From the NCBI GenBank assembly GCA_000231825.2, contig JH720312.1, forward strand, positions 1 to 64,000: a stretch of DNA of 64,000 nt, written 5' to 3'. Below the pieces are notes generated by a model. It was not told the origin of the DNA. It saw nothing but the letters and a program-made list of their open reading frames with translations, and did not search any database. Every line of letters starts with the position of its first letter. Positions within the stretch are counted from its first letter, which is position 1. The position numbers were made by a program, and so were the translations under genes. The DNA is from Tetrahymena elliotti 4EA (lineage: Eukaryota; Ciliophora; Oligohymenophorea; Hymenostomatida; Tetrahymenidae). Shown here piece after piece: positions 40,535-53,567 of the stretch.

Positions 40535-42098
40535 TTTGCTTTTTTTGAGGTAATATTCATCAAATTATCTTTTTTAGTTTCACTCTGGTGGCTTTTATCT
40601 ATTGTTTACATTTCTTGAAAAGGCTATGCTTTTTTTCAAATTTTCAATCTTAAAATTCAGGCTGGAAATTGCACCAGAGCATTTTGAGAATAAAATTTTT
40701 AATATATTATAAACAATATTTCGAAATTTAAAACACACCTAACTAAAAAAATTTGTGTAAATATACATTTTATTGGTAAGCTTTGAAGTCTTTATGAAAT
40801 TCGAGTAAATTTATTTTTAGATAAAATTATTAAAATCAAATCTTTAAATTTCTCTTCATCATTGTGTAAAAAAAACAAATGATTTTATGTATTTTGCTTC
40901 TTTTCATTAATGAAACGGGATATCTTACAACGGATGTTGAATGATGTTTGTTAGTTAGATTAAAACGTAATAGCTAATATAGAAAGATATAAAATTAAGA
41001 CAAAGAGAATTTACTATTTGGAAAACAAAATTTTGGTAGAGAAATTTTAATAAGTTATTTAGTTATAATAAATTCAAACGTAAATGCAATTAGATTTTGA
41101 TGTAAAAGGATATTTATTTATTTATTTTTTGGTCAGATAATGTAATAAATCAGATAAAATATCTCGTTTACATATTTAAAATTAAGGAGAAGAAGATAAC
41201 AAATAAGAAAATCAACTTTAGATTAGTATATATATATTAATTTACAAATTGATTAATTTAGGTGAATCAAAAAATAATTTGTAATTCTAAAATACAAACT
41301 GATTTTTTTAACTTTATTATTGATTGATTCATTAGTCTATACTTTTTAATACTTTTTCTGTTAAGTAGATAAATAACTTTTATAATTAAATCTTCTTGTA
41401 ATTTTCATTCTGAAGCTATTTAATCTCCATAATCTTATTGTGGATAGATAAAAAATAATTTACAGTTTGCTCTTTAATTATTAAAAATTGTTTTGCTTTT
41501 CATTGTTTCCCCATGCTAAATTTTAAAAAATTTGATTTTTTTTTATCTATTCCATCGCATTTTAACACTAAGCTGGTTCGCAGTTTTTCCTCTTTTATTT
41601 TCAATTCAAAAGTCTATAAACTAGAAAATGTTTCTAGTATAGATAGATAATTAGAAATAAGTGAATGATAATTGCTTTAGAATCACAAAGAAAAATCGTA
41701 GAAAAGGCAAAAAAGAGACAAGAAATTAATTGAATTCAAAATTCTTTCATAAAAAGAGAATGAAATTTATAGAAAAAATGATTAAAAAAATGAAAAGATT
41801 TGAAGATTTTGAAAGAAAAGAAATATTTTAAAGTTAGATTTAGATAGAGTTATATACATATTTTATAAAATATTGACAAATATATTAGTATGTATTATAG
41901 AGAATTCGTAGTTTAAATTAATTTTAATTATTTTGATAATATATTTATTTAATTTTTGGTTAATTATCCTATTGAAATTGTAGTATTGTTCTGAGTGACT
42001 TTATTTTTTTTGTTAATTTGTTTAAGAGGGAAAATGTTAATACATTCAGGAAATATTAGTTATTAATATTTAGAAAAGTTTATTTAGTTTCATTTTTT

Positions 42099-43355
42099 TC
42101 ACAAACAAAGCTTGCCATTGGCTTCTCTGTTTCTTATTCTGAGGTTCACAATTTTGGGAATATCTCTTGGGTTTTCAGCAGCTCTTATGTAGTCTTTTAA
42201 GATGGCTCTGTGGGCTTCCTTATCAAATACGGAGCTTTGTTAAATCCATTTGTCAGCTTCGGTTTAGAGGAAAAACTAGAAGATATCCTTAAATTCAGAG
42301 TAGATGATGGCAATGATCATTTTGTTGTTGTATTTCATGCTTTTTTCAAGTTTCTCGTAATCAAATCTGTATTTCTTTAATTTTTCTCTGTTATCAACAT
42401 GAGAAATAGCCATAATTTATTGATCGTTATGAGGGTCCAAGAAGTAGCTGTCGAATGCCTTGACAAAATTTTTTACAACATTTTTCTTGTCAAATCTGAT
42501 TTTCTTGTTATTTTAAAATTCAGTACTTTAAGATTCGTCACCATTATTGTTAAAATTGCTAGAGGAAGAAATCTTAGAAGCCTTTCTTTGTCTAGTTTTT
42601 TAAACAGAAGAGCTCTCTTAGTTATCTTCAATTTTCATTTAATCTTAAATAGCTCTTAATTATGTTGTTGTTGTTGTTGTTGTTGGAGTTATTGTATTTG
42701 TCAAAGAGAAATTAACAATATTAATTTCTTCTTATTAGGGACTTTAAGATTTTGTTGAAAGAACTTCATCGTTTTAATGATGAGGATTTTAAGGAGATTA
42801 AGTGAGTCTTTTTAAATTTTCATCTTCTTATTCATGCTTGACAATAACATCCATTTATTATTATTAAAATCTAATAGGAAGAGCGTTAAATTATCCAAAG
42901 TAGAATGTATATAAATAAATAGTTGTTTAGTAAGGAGAATCTACTGAAAAATTAACTTGGAAGGAATCCTTTTCCTTATTAATTTAGAAATAGTGATTTA
43001 CGGAGTAGTAATTTAAGGAGTTAAGTTAAATCTAAGTAGAATTAATAGTTTTGACATCCTAGTGGAAAGCTATATTAGGATTAATGCAAGCAACAGCAGC
43101 ATTGACCGTTTTAGATTCCATTTCTTCAGAAGGATTTTTCTTTTAATATTCGACAGTGAAGCTAGTTATTTCACCATATTAGTGTGAAAAGGTAATAAAG
43201 AGGATATTATCTCCTACAATCTTAACATCAGGTTTAATTTAGAGAGAGTTATGGAGTTGGTAGCAAAGGGCTACTTGATTGTTAGATTTTTAAGTTATGC
43301 GAAGTGAGAAGTTTTTTAAATCTTCATAGAAACCAAAGCTCTAAGTTGAATTCAT
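42099..43355 (-). CDS. Unknown protein with biased, C-rich codon use
   Basis: An intronless frame of 419 codons. The N-terminal 190 residues look like a folded beta-rich domain (KPDVKIVGDNILFITFSHQY). A Pro/Gln/Ser-rich linker follows, with six consecutive Thr codons, then a helical C-terminal domain (KNVVKNFVKAFDSYFLDP, then MKYNNKMIIAIIYSEF). The family was not recognised. Codon choice differs from all neighbours: C-ending codons such as AAC, TTC, ATC, CTC, GCC and AAG dominate, especially near the C-terminus. In Tetrahymena such bias marks strongly expressed genes. The first in-frame ATG gives MNSTQSFGFYEDL. There are no membrane segments and no zinc-binding cluster. Confidence 0.72.
42662..42683. 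repeat. GTT/ACA trinucleotide run
   Basis: Seven or so tandem GTT units on the plus strand. They encode the poly-threonine run of the minus-strand gene at 42099-43355, so the repeat is translated. Confidence 0.85.
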
Positions 43356-46300
43356 TTTTTATGAGGTGTATAAATTATTGTCTAGAAATTATTAGGTAGT
43401 AGTTTATGAATGCAAAATTTTATGCGTGGATGTTTAGCCTTTTTTGTTGATTTTTTTAATTTAGTTTTCTTTTTTTTTATGAGAAAGATTGATTTTGATT
43501 TTATATCACAATTTAATAATTATAAAAATTAATTTGATTTTTGATGGGACATTAATAATATGATCAAAAAATTTATAGAAATAATAGATAAAGATTTAAT
43601 TAGACTATTACTTAATATAGCAATTTTGATGTTTTGTATGAGTCCTTATTAACGCTTAAAACTTTCTATTTTAATTAAAAAAAGAAAATTAAAAAAAATC
43701 AAGAAGCAAAGTATTTGTTTGCGAAAATTGATAATTATTAAAATTAAAAAAGTTAGTTATTTTATTAAATATCTCTCAAAAAGAAAACTAAAAAAAGTCT
43801 TTTAACTTTTAAGTTTATCTCATTGTATATTAAAACAATTTTAAATATCTTTCGCTACTTTCATTATTTTAAATGCATTATTTATTTTTTGTTTGATTTA
43901 TAAATAGATTTATTGATCTATTGATTGATCGATTGGATTAATTTCAAGGATAAAGAATTGTTTGTTTGTCTATCTTTTAATCTCTTTTCATTTCTTATTG
44001 AAGTAAAAATCAAAGTAAAGCGAAAAAAAATCAAGATTTTAAATTTTTTTCTTTAATTTAGTTAGTAAAATAAAGTGTGAAATCAATGAATAAAAGAAGT
44101 AAACAAGTGAATTATTAAAAATTTGATAAAGATAGATAATTTTTCTAAGTCTTTAAAATGATAAACAATGATTGAATATCAATTACAAGTAAGGGAAAAA
44201 AATATCAAAGAAAGAGATTTTTTTAATAATTAATTTGATGTACTTACTGGACCTTCATAAAAGCTAAGAAGGGAAATAACTTGCAAGTTAAATAAGAATT
44301 TACATTTATATTTTAATTAGCATTAAAAATCTATTCCATACATTTATAGTGAACTAATCCGAAGGTAAATTAAATAAATGCCTTCTCTATCAATGTTAGT
44401 TTATGTAAATTTTTTATTTTATCTTATTATTTCTGATTTGTAAATAATTTAAAGATTTCATTAAAAAATACTTAAATTAGCCTTTATTATTTTTTGAAAT
44501 TAATTAAGTATTTCTTCTCTTTTTTTAAAATTTAATTTTCTTTATATAATATTTTAGTGGATTCTATTTTCTTTATCTTACCCCTTTACTTTATTTTGTA
44601 TATCCTACATCTAACTAATTATATATTTAATATCAAATTCTATTTAGTATTTGTTCGATTTAAATTTGCAGATTTCAAATAATCTTTACTCTTGTGCCAT
44701 CAATTAGATAATTTATCCTCATTACCATTTTTACATTGAAATACTTATTTGAAGACTTAATGTTTTATTTACAATCTTTCTTTTCCTCATTAATACTTTG
44801 ATTAACCTTTATTGTAGACTATTTTTTAAAAGCCATAATCTTCTATTTCGCATCTTGCTTTAAACATCTTAGTTTTACTTTAGATTATTTTTGAATACTA
44901 TTTAGAATATATACAGTTTTTATAAAATAAGAGAAGGATAAAAGTATTCCTCTCAAAAATAAATGCTTTTTTCTCAATAGATAGATAATAGATGAATAGA
45001 TAGATTATTTATTAAATAGGACACTTTCTTTTTTCGGAAGTTTGATACTTTTGTAATCTATTCAATAATTTTTCTGGTTATTATCTGCTGATAAGGAAAA
45101 AAAATTTCACTCTATTGTGAGAATGATATCATTATTCTCAAGATTAATCATGATATTTTGACTTGCAAATATTCTTTTTACCCATGATGTAAACATAATT
45201 AAGGATATTTCTAAATACTTTTTGCATTACACTTTAAAATTATTTGAAAAATCATTCATTCATAAGCCTTAAAAGTAGTAAGATGGAAATAAAAATATTT
45301 ATGTAGAAAAAAGTGGGTAGAAAATTGATTATAATTGAAGAAAATGATCTGCCGTATGTTAAAAGAATATTAGAAACTCTATTTATTCTAAGTGAATATT
45401 AAGAATCGCTTATGGAAATGAAAATTAGTAGATTAAAAACACGTAATTTATTGATAGTGAGTGCATTAAAAAATTAATTTTAATAACAAATATCTTTTTA
45501 AAAATTATTCAGTGGCCTCTCTATAAATTAATCTAAATTCGAATGTATTCTTGTTTTATACTTAACTGTGTTAGTAATCCTTTTTAGATTTAGACCAAAT
45601 TATTCATTTGCACATTTGAGAAGTCTAACAAAATCATTAGAAAATTTCATCTTTTGAAGGAGATGCTAGTTTACAAAAATACATAGAGTCTACATGATAG
45701 ATAAAAATTAATAAATAAGAAGAAGTAAGATACAATCAGGAATTGAGAAAGCTGGTTGATTGACTGATTAATTAATTAAAAGAAAAAAAGAGAAAGCACT
45801 TTTATTCATTTGCTTATACCAAATAATCTCAAAAATGATAGCAATTAATTGAAGGGGAAAATATCATTCAGAAAAGTATTTTTTTGGAGGCAATTCTTGT
45901 AATTTGTCTATTATACTAATAGACAATTTACTACAATTAGATCAAATGGATACTATAAATGAAATTTTCATTCAAGGTGTCTTTACTGCTCGCATTTTGC
46001 AATCAATCTAGAGAAAATCATGAATAAAAGCATAGATGTAAAGTGATATTTCTAGATAATTTTAGTAGACTAGAAAAAAATTCAATAACCATAGAAAAAT
46101 AGAGGAAAAGATTTTATAAGCAATGAACATTTGTAGTAGTTATAATAGACAATTTAATTTAAAATAAGAAACTATTTTTTTGGTAATGCAGGCTATCCAA
46201 TCCTTCTCTTTTTTATTTTTTCAATGAAATAAACATAAATAGAGAGATTGTTTGATTGATGATAGAAATAAACAAAGATTGAAGAATATTTATCTTTGAT

Positions 46301-49300
46301 TAAAAGATTCTCTAAGAATAAATAATATTCGGCTCATCAATAAACAATCTACTGTCTACTCATAAATAAGATTCGATTGATTCTGGCGTTTTTTTGCTCT
46401 TAGCCAATAATATCATTAAATTTTTATCTATCTCTTGTATGAGGTAGAGGAAACCACCCATTTTAAAAAATTATTAACAAATTTACACTTTCTACTATTT
46501 TATATTTTTTTAATTTACATGGGGTTTTCATTATGAGAAGGAAGAAATACTTTGAGCAAGAATAAAAGACTTTTTTAGGAATAATAAAATAATAGTTGCT
46601 ATATCTTACCAACTAATCTCTTAATAAAACTACTTAACTTCTCCTATTGTACAAACTTTATTTAAATCAAATATTGATTGTTTTTAAACTCTATATCCAT
46701 CTCATCTGTATTTTTATCTCTTCGATTTATTTTCTCTCATAGCAAAGAGCACACTTGCTAATTTAGAACTGTAAGTTTAACCATTACAAATTTCAATAAA
46801 AAAATATAAAAACATTCAAACTCACTTAATTTTAGATGTTCATTTAATTGTTGTTTTGAAAACGATAATAAATTTGTAAAATTTTGAGTAAAATTAATTA
46901 ATGGTTAAAAATACCCTGTTCTTTAAAAAAATCATATAGGTTTAATGTTTTTTTTATCTACTCTTTATTAAGGAAGAGTCTAATTTTTACTCCAAATTAA
47001 AGAAGAAAAGAAATAATCATTACTTTTCTCAAAAATTTTTTAATTTAAATAATCAAAGCCTATCTATTTTATTCAAATTACAATTAATATAATATGCATA
47101 AATTCATTATTGTCTAGATTCATTCTTTTATTTATTTATTCTAAAATCTGTCATTCGAGTTGGTGAATTTTCACTAAATATTCGCTAAAATAATTTAATT
47201 TAATTTCTATCTTTCTGTTGTTGCTTGAATAATTTACATAGAATTTTATCATTACCCATTATTGTGTAATAAATATCAACTTTATTTTCTTAAAATTTAC
47301 TGGTCTTACTAGATATCTAGCCCTAAATAAGAAATTAAATTTTTTTCTTGATTAGTAGGTATTTTATCTAATTTAATAAAAAAATGTAGTTCGTAGGATT
47401 TTTATCTTTACCAAATGTAAATTTTTTCTTGTTAAATTATATATTAAAAAATTGAATTGAAAATTTTTATTCAGCAAATGCAATCTAAATTCAAAAAATA
47501 TGGTAATTATAATGATTGTTATACTTTCGCATGGGTTTATTTTGAATTTTACAAAATCCATATATATTTTTAGAATTTTTCTAATTAAAATTTGAATTTG
47601 CAATAATCTACATTAAAATAAAATTTTCATGATCAGTGTAAAAAAACCAAAAAAAGCAATTACAATTTTAAACAAAGTAAGAAATCATTTTATAAAAGTT
47701 GTTTGAATATATTTATGAAGATAAAATGCCACACAAATGAGAAAATTTAACTAAAAAATTTTGATACAAAATTTAAATCAATCCAAAAAAGAATTTAAAT
47801 TTTTATAAATTAATCTATTTTTTAGTTAAGTCTGATAGAAAAATTGGTTCTATTTTTTAAATTTAAATCCTTGATTCTTAAATGTTTTCTAACTCTTCTT
47901 TTTTGATTCAATTTATTAATTGTTTATTTCCAACTAAAAAACTGCTCCAAAACTAAAATATTTCAAATTTTATTTTAGAAGATTAGATTTAATTTTAATT
48001 TAATTAATCTTAAAAATTTTATTATATAAAATTACAGTTTTAAATAGTTAAGTAAAAACAACTTTAAGTCTACTAAGAAAATACCAATTTAATTCTTCGT
48101 TTTATATTTAAATTTCTATTTATAATCTAATTTTTAAAAGTTTGAAGTAAAAAATTAACTTATTTAGAAATTTAAAAGATAACAATAGTATTAATACTAA
48201 TTAAAATTTTAAACTGTTTCTTTCTCAAAGTTTTATATTTTCACATCACATATATTTATTTTTTAAATTTGATGATAAACTTAATCTATTTTTAACTGAT
48301 TCAATAATATTGATTTAATCTATGAAATTAAGATAATAATAAAAGTTTGATAAATATAAAATAAAGATTTCATAAATTTATTTCAAGTTAGTTTTTAATT
48401 TTATATTGAAAAGTGCCTTCTACCTTCCTTAACAGTAAGAGCAAATAAAAGGATATAATAAAAAGTATTAAAACTTTTACTAACTCATTATAGAATACAA
48501 ATCAAAATTATAATATTTGAAAATAATAACTAGTATTTTTAGTCTATTTAAACTAATTCACAAAAGTTTTGTAATCTTTGTTATTAGTTGATGTAAGAAT
48601 ATATGCTGTATCAAAATATTTTAGATAAAAGCCATTTTTATTCAGTCAGATCAATTTCTAAATATGAAATGAGAAAACATGATTTTATAAAATAGTTAAT
48701 ATATTTAATTCCTTTTCTTGTATATCTTCAAAAAGTATTTTTAATAGAAAAATATTAAAATTAAGTAATATTTATTGAGAATATGAATATTCTAACAACA
48801 TAAACTTTAAAAAAAGTATTTCATCCCTAATAAATAAATTTAGAAGAAATTGTTTCTTCATTTAACATGAATACACATATTATTTTCTTAATTGATTTTA
48901 TTGAAAAAAAGTATTTAATTCTTAAAAAAATTCAAAATATCTATTTTAATTATATCAGTCCAGCCAAAATTAAAATATGTATTTTCAAGTTAGTTTCACT
49001 TTGATGTCAATTTAATTTAAAGAAATTTGAGTGTTTTAATCTTCAAATTTAAAAAAGTTCAAATCTTTCTTAAAAATTCCAAAAATTTGTGTTTATTTTA
49101 ATCTTTTATAAAGATCTATCTTTGTATTTTTCGAATATGTAGGGTGTCAGTGAATTTAAATTTTTATTATAAAAATTTAGAAAAGTTTTAGAATATTTTA
49201 AATCCTTCTAATAATTTACTTGTTTTAAAAAATTAAATATGAAATTATTTGATGAATAAATTAAAAATAATAATTCATAAAAATTTCAAGACACAACAAA

Positions 49301-49321
49301 AAGTAAAAAAAATTTAAAAAA
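43356..49321. other. Large region without a convincing gene, 6 kb
   Basis: Extremely AT-rich. Frames over 100 codons occur on the plus strand at 45283-45657 (listed separately) and 46533-46859, but their numbers match chance. Many short A and T tracts occur, plus GATT/GATA-like simple sequence near 43905-43940 and 44980-45010. No tRNA-like cloverleaf was noticed. Promoters of both flanking genes should lie at its two ends. Confidence 0.5.
45283..45657 (+). CDS. Possible small protein, 124 residues
   Basis: An open frame starting MEIKIFMQKKVGRKLIIIEE and ending in TGA, with a C-terminal hydrophobic stretch (LVLYLTVLVILF) that could be a membrane helix. Composition is slightly less AT-rich than the surroundings. 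No family recognised, and a frame of this length is not significant by itself. Confidence 0.22.
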
Positions 49322-51651
49322 ATGGAATATATGACTGATTTAAATTTAGAATCTGATAAATAAATATTCCCAAAGTAGGAGCACTGTGACAATCCTGAAA
49401 GTAGCATAAATTATAGCAAGCACAAAAACGGTGTCTTTAATTATCCTAGGTAATAGACCTCTTAAGGGGATGAAGAATAAAGAGGAAATTCTTCAAACTT
49501 TAAATAAAATTTACAATAGAAGTCTCTAAATGGTATGAATGATTAATCTACAATTAATGGAAACAACATTTCCTCCACATATGATAATTCTAATCATAAT
49601 TATACCCTAACATAGCAACAAAGCCAAATGAATAACGATACTGATTATTTCAATCATTCATATAGAAATTAGTAAGATAATTTCTAAAATTCCGAAGAGC
49701 ATTCCAGAAATCTCTTAAATTAAAATAATTTAACAGAAAATGATTTAAATAATGAACACAATTTTATCAGATAAGATTTATCAAATAACTAAGACTCTTA
49801 GAAATAACCTTAAAATGATAAAGTTTAGAATATTGCAACATATGAACTTTAACCAGAAATTAAAGGAATGATAGTTGCTTTAAAATATATTGGAGTTCCC
49901 AATCATAAGGTAGTAGAAGAAATAGGAAAATTAGGTTTTACAGTTTCTGAGAGTAATATTATTATGGTTTGGGAAGAATGGACTGAAGAGAGAAACAAGC
50001 TAGGAAAATCTATTATGAGAGAGCAAACACAAATCTTAAAATCTTCTAAAGGTCAGTACAAAAAAAGTAATAAAGTAAATAGAAAATTTTCTGGAAGATA
50101 GTCAAGTGATGAAGACGATGAAGAATTAGATTATTAAGATGAAGATGATGAAGAAGACGATGATGATGAAGATAGTCTAAAAAATTACAAAATACCAATT
50201 AAGGGTTAAAAAAATAAATAATAGATGAACAATAGAAAATAATTCTAACAAAGTGAGATAGAGAGTGAAAGTAATGAGTTTAATGAGAACACAACTCCAA
50301 TCAAAGGATAGAAATATTCTCAATTAATTAAATTTAAATAAGACTTAAAGAACAAGTCATCCGTTTTTGACAAGGATCTCAATAGATAGATGAGTGATGA
50401 GTTAGATTTTGATTCAGATTATGATGAAAGCTATAAAAAGAAATTAAATGAAAGTAGAAAGCAGAATATCAAACCTTTTGAAAAGTAGCCAAAAAAGTAG
50501 ATTAAAATCCATGGTGATCACATTCTATTTTACAATCTGGAAGCAGGTTAATGTGTCTTTTGTGCTTAAAATAATAAAGAAAATGAAGTGTTTACTACAT
50601 GTATGGAGTGTGAAGGCTAAGGTGAAAATAAATTTTTCATATGTGAGGAATGCTTTGATATAAATCATAACAAACCTGATTAAAGTAGTTAAAATTAGTA
50701 GAAATAGCCCACCAAAAATGAAGACTTAGAGCAACCTTTTATGGTATTTTAATTTTATTTTTAAAAATATTAAAAATCATTTTATTTTATAGGAATCTGA
50801 TGATTCAGACTTAGAAAACAATCATTAAAAAAATTTTAAAAACAAAAATTATCTAGCAGAAAATCATGCTAGTTCAGACTTAAATCAAAAGAATTAAGGT
50901 TAAAATAATTTAGAATTTGAAAATAATAAGCAAGGCTTAAAAGAATAAAAAAATGACTAAGGTAATTCAGAATTAAAATACTCAACTAATAATGAAGATG
51001 AGAATCAAGATCTTAACAAAAGATTGGAAAATAGCTCAAATGATAATAATTATGAATTAAATCTTATTGAAAGAATTTAAAAAAATTAGTTAAAGGTAAA
51101 TACTGCAGATGATTTTGCTAAAATAATGTAAGATAACTATAGTTCTCCTTAAACAAATAAATAATAAGGTGAAATATAAAACTAACAAACCTCAAACAAT
51201 GTTAAAACATTAGTTTAGCAAAAAAAGATTTTAAAGATTTACAAAAATCCCTAAATAATTCAGTGATGGAATGGGTCTTATTCAAAATAGCTCTCTGAAG
51301 AGAATAAGCTTAAAGAATGCATTTAAATTAGAGAAAATAAATTATAAAGTCTTTCTTTGTTTATATATTATAAAAGTATTTTATTTTTAGCTAATCAATA
51401 ATCGATTCGTTACTTATTTAAGCAATAATTTGTTATTTATTTCTTTTCTTTATTTTAAATTTTGAAGAAAATTCATCTAAAAATGTCATAAATAGACTCC
51501 AATTTAATTAATATAATAATGTAAATTCTCAAAATCCTCTAAATTTTTATTAAAAAAGGATAATTATGGTTCATCACCAGCAAAAAAATAATAAGAGGAG
51601 TTTTAAAGAAGCCAATATTCCTCAAATAATGCTAAAATATAATGTAATTGA
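49322..51651 (+). CDS. Acidic protein with a cysteine cluster (ZZ-like), unrecognised
   Basis: About 681 residues in the preferred model: exons 49322-50743, 50793-51212, 51291-51348, 51468-51520 and 51559-51651 (sum divisible by three). Residues 1-175 are Asn/Ser-rich. A compact helical domain follows (about 180-245, PEIKGMIVALKYIGVPNHKV and on to a WEEWTEE motif). Next is a strongly acidic Asp/Glu tract. Then comes a zinc-binding-type cluster at about 400-450: CVFC, CMEC, a short Gly/Gln spacer, and ICEECF, which recalls a ZZ finger with one missing pair. The tail is Asn/Gln-rich. The alternative is that the gene ends at the TGA at 51264-51266 (631 residues). The longer model is preferred because coding-like sequence (LSEENKLKECIQIRENK) continues in the same frame and three further introns keep phase. 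Confidence 0.65.
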
Positions 51652-52070
51652 ATAAAAAAATTTCATAGAAGTTATAAAAATAAATTAAGATGATTTATTT
51701 ATAACTTGTATTTATTTAGAAAATAATTTTGTTTTTATTTAATCTTAACTTTCAAATGTGCAATTACTTTTATTAATTTCTCAAAAATAATTGTGTTAAT
51801 GGTGTTTATTTTAAAAATCCAAATTTAATTCTAAGATCTCAAATTAAAATAATAATGTATTTTTATATTTGATTAATTTTAGAAAATAATTTGATTGATA
51901 CGAATAGAATTTTTTATCAATCAATAAGTAATCAAAATTTGGTTGGACAATCAGGATAAAATTTAGAATTAATTTTTATTTCAAAATTAAAAAATAAAAG
52001 AGAGACTTATAAATTTTTAGACAATTAAAAATTATGAAAGTATAGAAAATATCTGATTTATCTATTTTTT
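51652..52070. other. Intergenic between convergent genes
   Basis: About 420 AT-rich bases between the Cys-cluster gene (+) and the first PARG gene (-). An open frame runs in from the left (51600-51800) in another register but lacks coding-like composition. Nothing else seen. Confidence 0.5.
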
Positions 52071-53567
52071 TCATTTATTAGTATTTTACAGTAGAAACTA
52101 AAAAAATTCCTACTTTCTGAACACTAATAGGAAATCTTGAATCAATTTAACTATCTCATTAATAGGTCTTCCTTAAAAAGCTTCAATTACTTTTTAAGCA
52201 TCTTTGAGTAGAGGATTTCCAAAAGTACAATAAACAACTTATTTATCATTTAGAGATGCAGATATCCACTAAATAAATAGTTTAAGTTAAGCATCCCCTT
52301 TATACATACCACATCCCCAGTTTCCAGTTATAATTGGTAAATATTAATTCTCTATTTCTTCAAAATTCTTTTCTTAATCAACCTATGGCTATAGTAAAAG
52401 TGATAAATTGTAATCTCCTATATGATTAAAAGCTAAATAAGCCTTTGAGAGGTCCCTTAAGATATTTTACCACTAATATTATTCACTCTCTCTATTTCTA
52501 AAATTCATAGCATCATAAATAGTGTAATGAGCTAGTTTAATCTATAACTTTTAATCAACTTAAATTTGGCTGATATAATTACCTGCATATTCAAAGCTGG
52601 GCCCATAGCCTCTATATTTTGAATATTATTCTGCTCCTGATATTTATACAACCTCATCATCTGCTAATCTTTCACAAAAAAGGATAGATGGTATCAGTTC
52701 TGGAGATATAATGAACATTATTTCTTCTTAAACACATCCCTTGTTAAGAACACCTCCACCTACGTATTTATCTGCAAAATCAGATTAAATGCATTCAAAT
52801 TTATCTTCGAAATGCTATATGCTATTTGAGTTATCAATTTAAAGTGGTTAAAGGAAAATTTTATTTAAATTTTGATCAAAAGTAGAATCATAGAGATATT
52901 ATAATTTAGTTTAATTGAGTAATAGCTTTTTTCTCTAATAGATGATTTTTAATTACAGATCAGATTAAGAACTTATCATGATTCTTTTAAAATAGTTTAC
53001 AATACAAAAAATCTTTTGTATGTTACATTGGTTTTCTAATTAACCTTCCACTTTAGTTAGTATGTTTTTCATATCCACATATCTTGGTAGTTGTAATGGA
53101 TGTTCTTCTATTTTCATTTCTTAAATTATATCATCTTTTTATTCATTTAAATTTACATGTTACACTTATTTTTTTGATGTAAAAAAGAACATATTAGAAA
53201 GAAGACAGCATATCTATTCTTTCGTTAATATATTAAATTACTAACTATCTTTTCTTAATATTTTTATACTATTCTTTTAAAACAAGCACTCCATTTTCAA
53301 AGCACTTGCAGAAATAAAAGGTAAAATCTTTTCCCAAAATTCTTTATAGCCTTGTTAATCAAGATTGTTTAAATATGAACTTAAATTAAGCAATTGAATT
53401 TTTCCTTGTATCATTTCAAATATAATCTCTAATTCTTCAATTGAGTACTCTTACTACTAACAAAGATTAATAGTTTTTTGAAGAATCTTCTTTTTGATTT
53501 ACCATAAACTTTCATTATCGATTTCTAATTCTAAAAATATGTTTTACTCTATGTGATTTGAAATCAT
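52071..53567 (-). CDS. PARG: Poly(ADP-ribose) glycohydrolase, copy 1
   Basis: An intronless 498-residue protein. PARG cleaves the ribose-ribose bonds of poly(ADP-ribose), reversing the modification made by PARP enzymes in DNA repair and chromatin control. The catalytic signature GGGVLNKGCVQEEI lies at about residues 269-282; Glu280-Glu281 are the paired catalytic glutamates of the family. Next come the ISPELIPSILFCERLADDE segment, RGYGPSFEYAG, and the second family block TGNWGCGMYKGDAQLKLFIQW. The N-terminal helical accessory domain is also recognisable (LTKEQICCLLSNMFFF). An in-frame ATG 126 bases upstream (53693) could add 42 residues, but that extension is very AT-rich. A second PARG gene lies 1.3 kb away in the same direction; the two are clearly diverged. 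All key residues are present, so activity is expected. Confidence 0.93.

Larger units (their letters stand above)
37237..42098. other. Gene-poor region, 4.9 kb
   Basis: Mostly AT-rich, non-coding. Three small frames listed separately are the best coding candidates. A further 84-codon frame at about 41625 (lysine-rich) overlaps another open frame at 41514. Because TGA is the only stop, frames of about 100 codons are expected by chance here, so none of these is certain. Confidence 0.5.

Noticed and set aside
41514..41880. Two overlapping frames (about 50 and 84 codons) that might be spliced together
   Set aside because: No GT...AG pair joins them with matching phase.
46533..46859. 108-codon plus-strand frame
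   Set aside because: Composition is dominated by Leu, Ile, Phe, Lys and Gln as expected from random AT-rich DNA with one stop codon.
51264..51266. TGA as a selenocysteine codon
   Set aside because: Ciliates of this group do use UGA for selenocysteine, but the surrounding residues show no redox motif and no insertion element was recognised; an intron is simpler.
53120..53165. An intron in PARG copy 1 (GTGTAACATG...TTTAAG)
   Set aside because: A recount of the T run at 53182-53187 shows the frame is continuous without splicing, and the whole CDS is a multiple of three.
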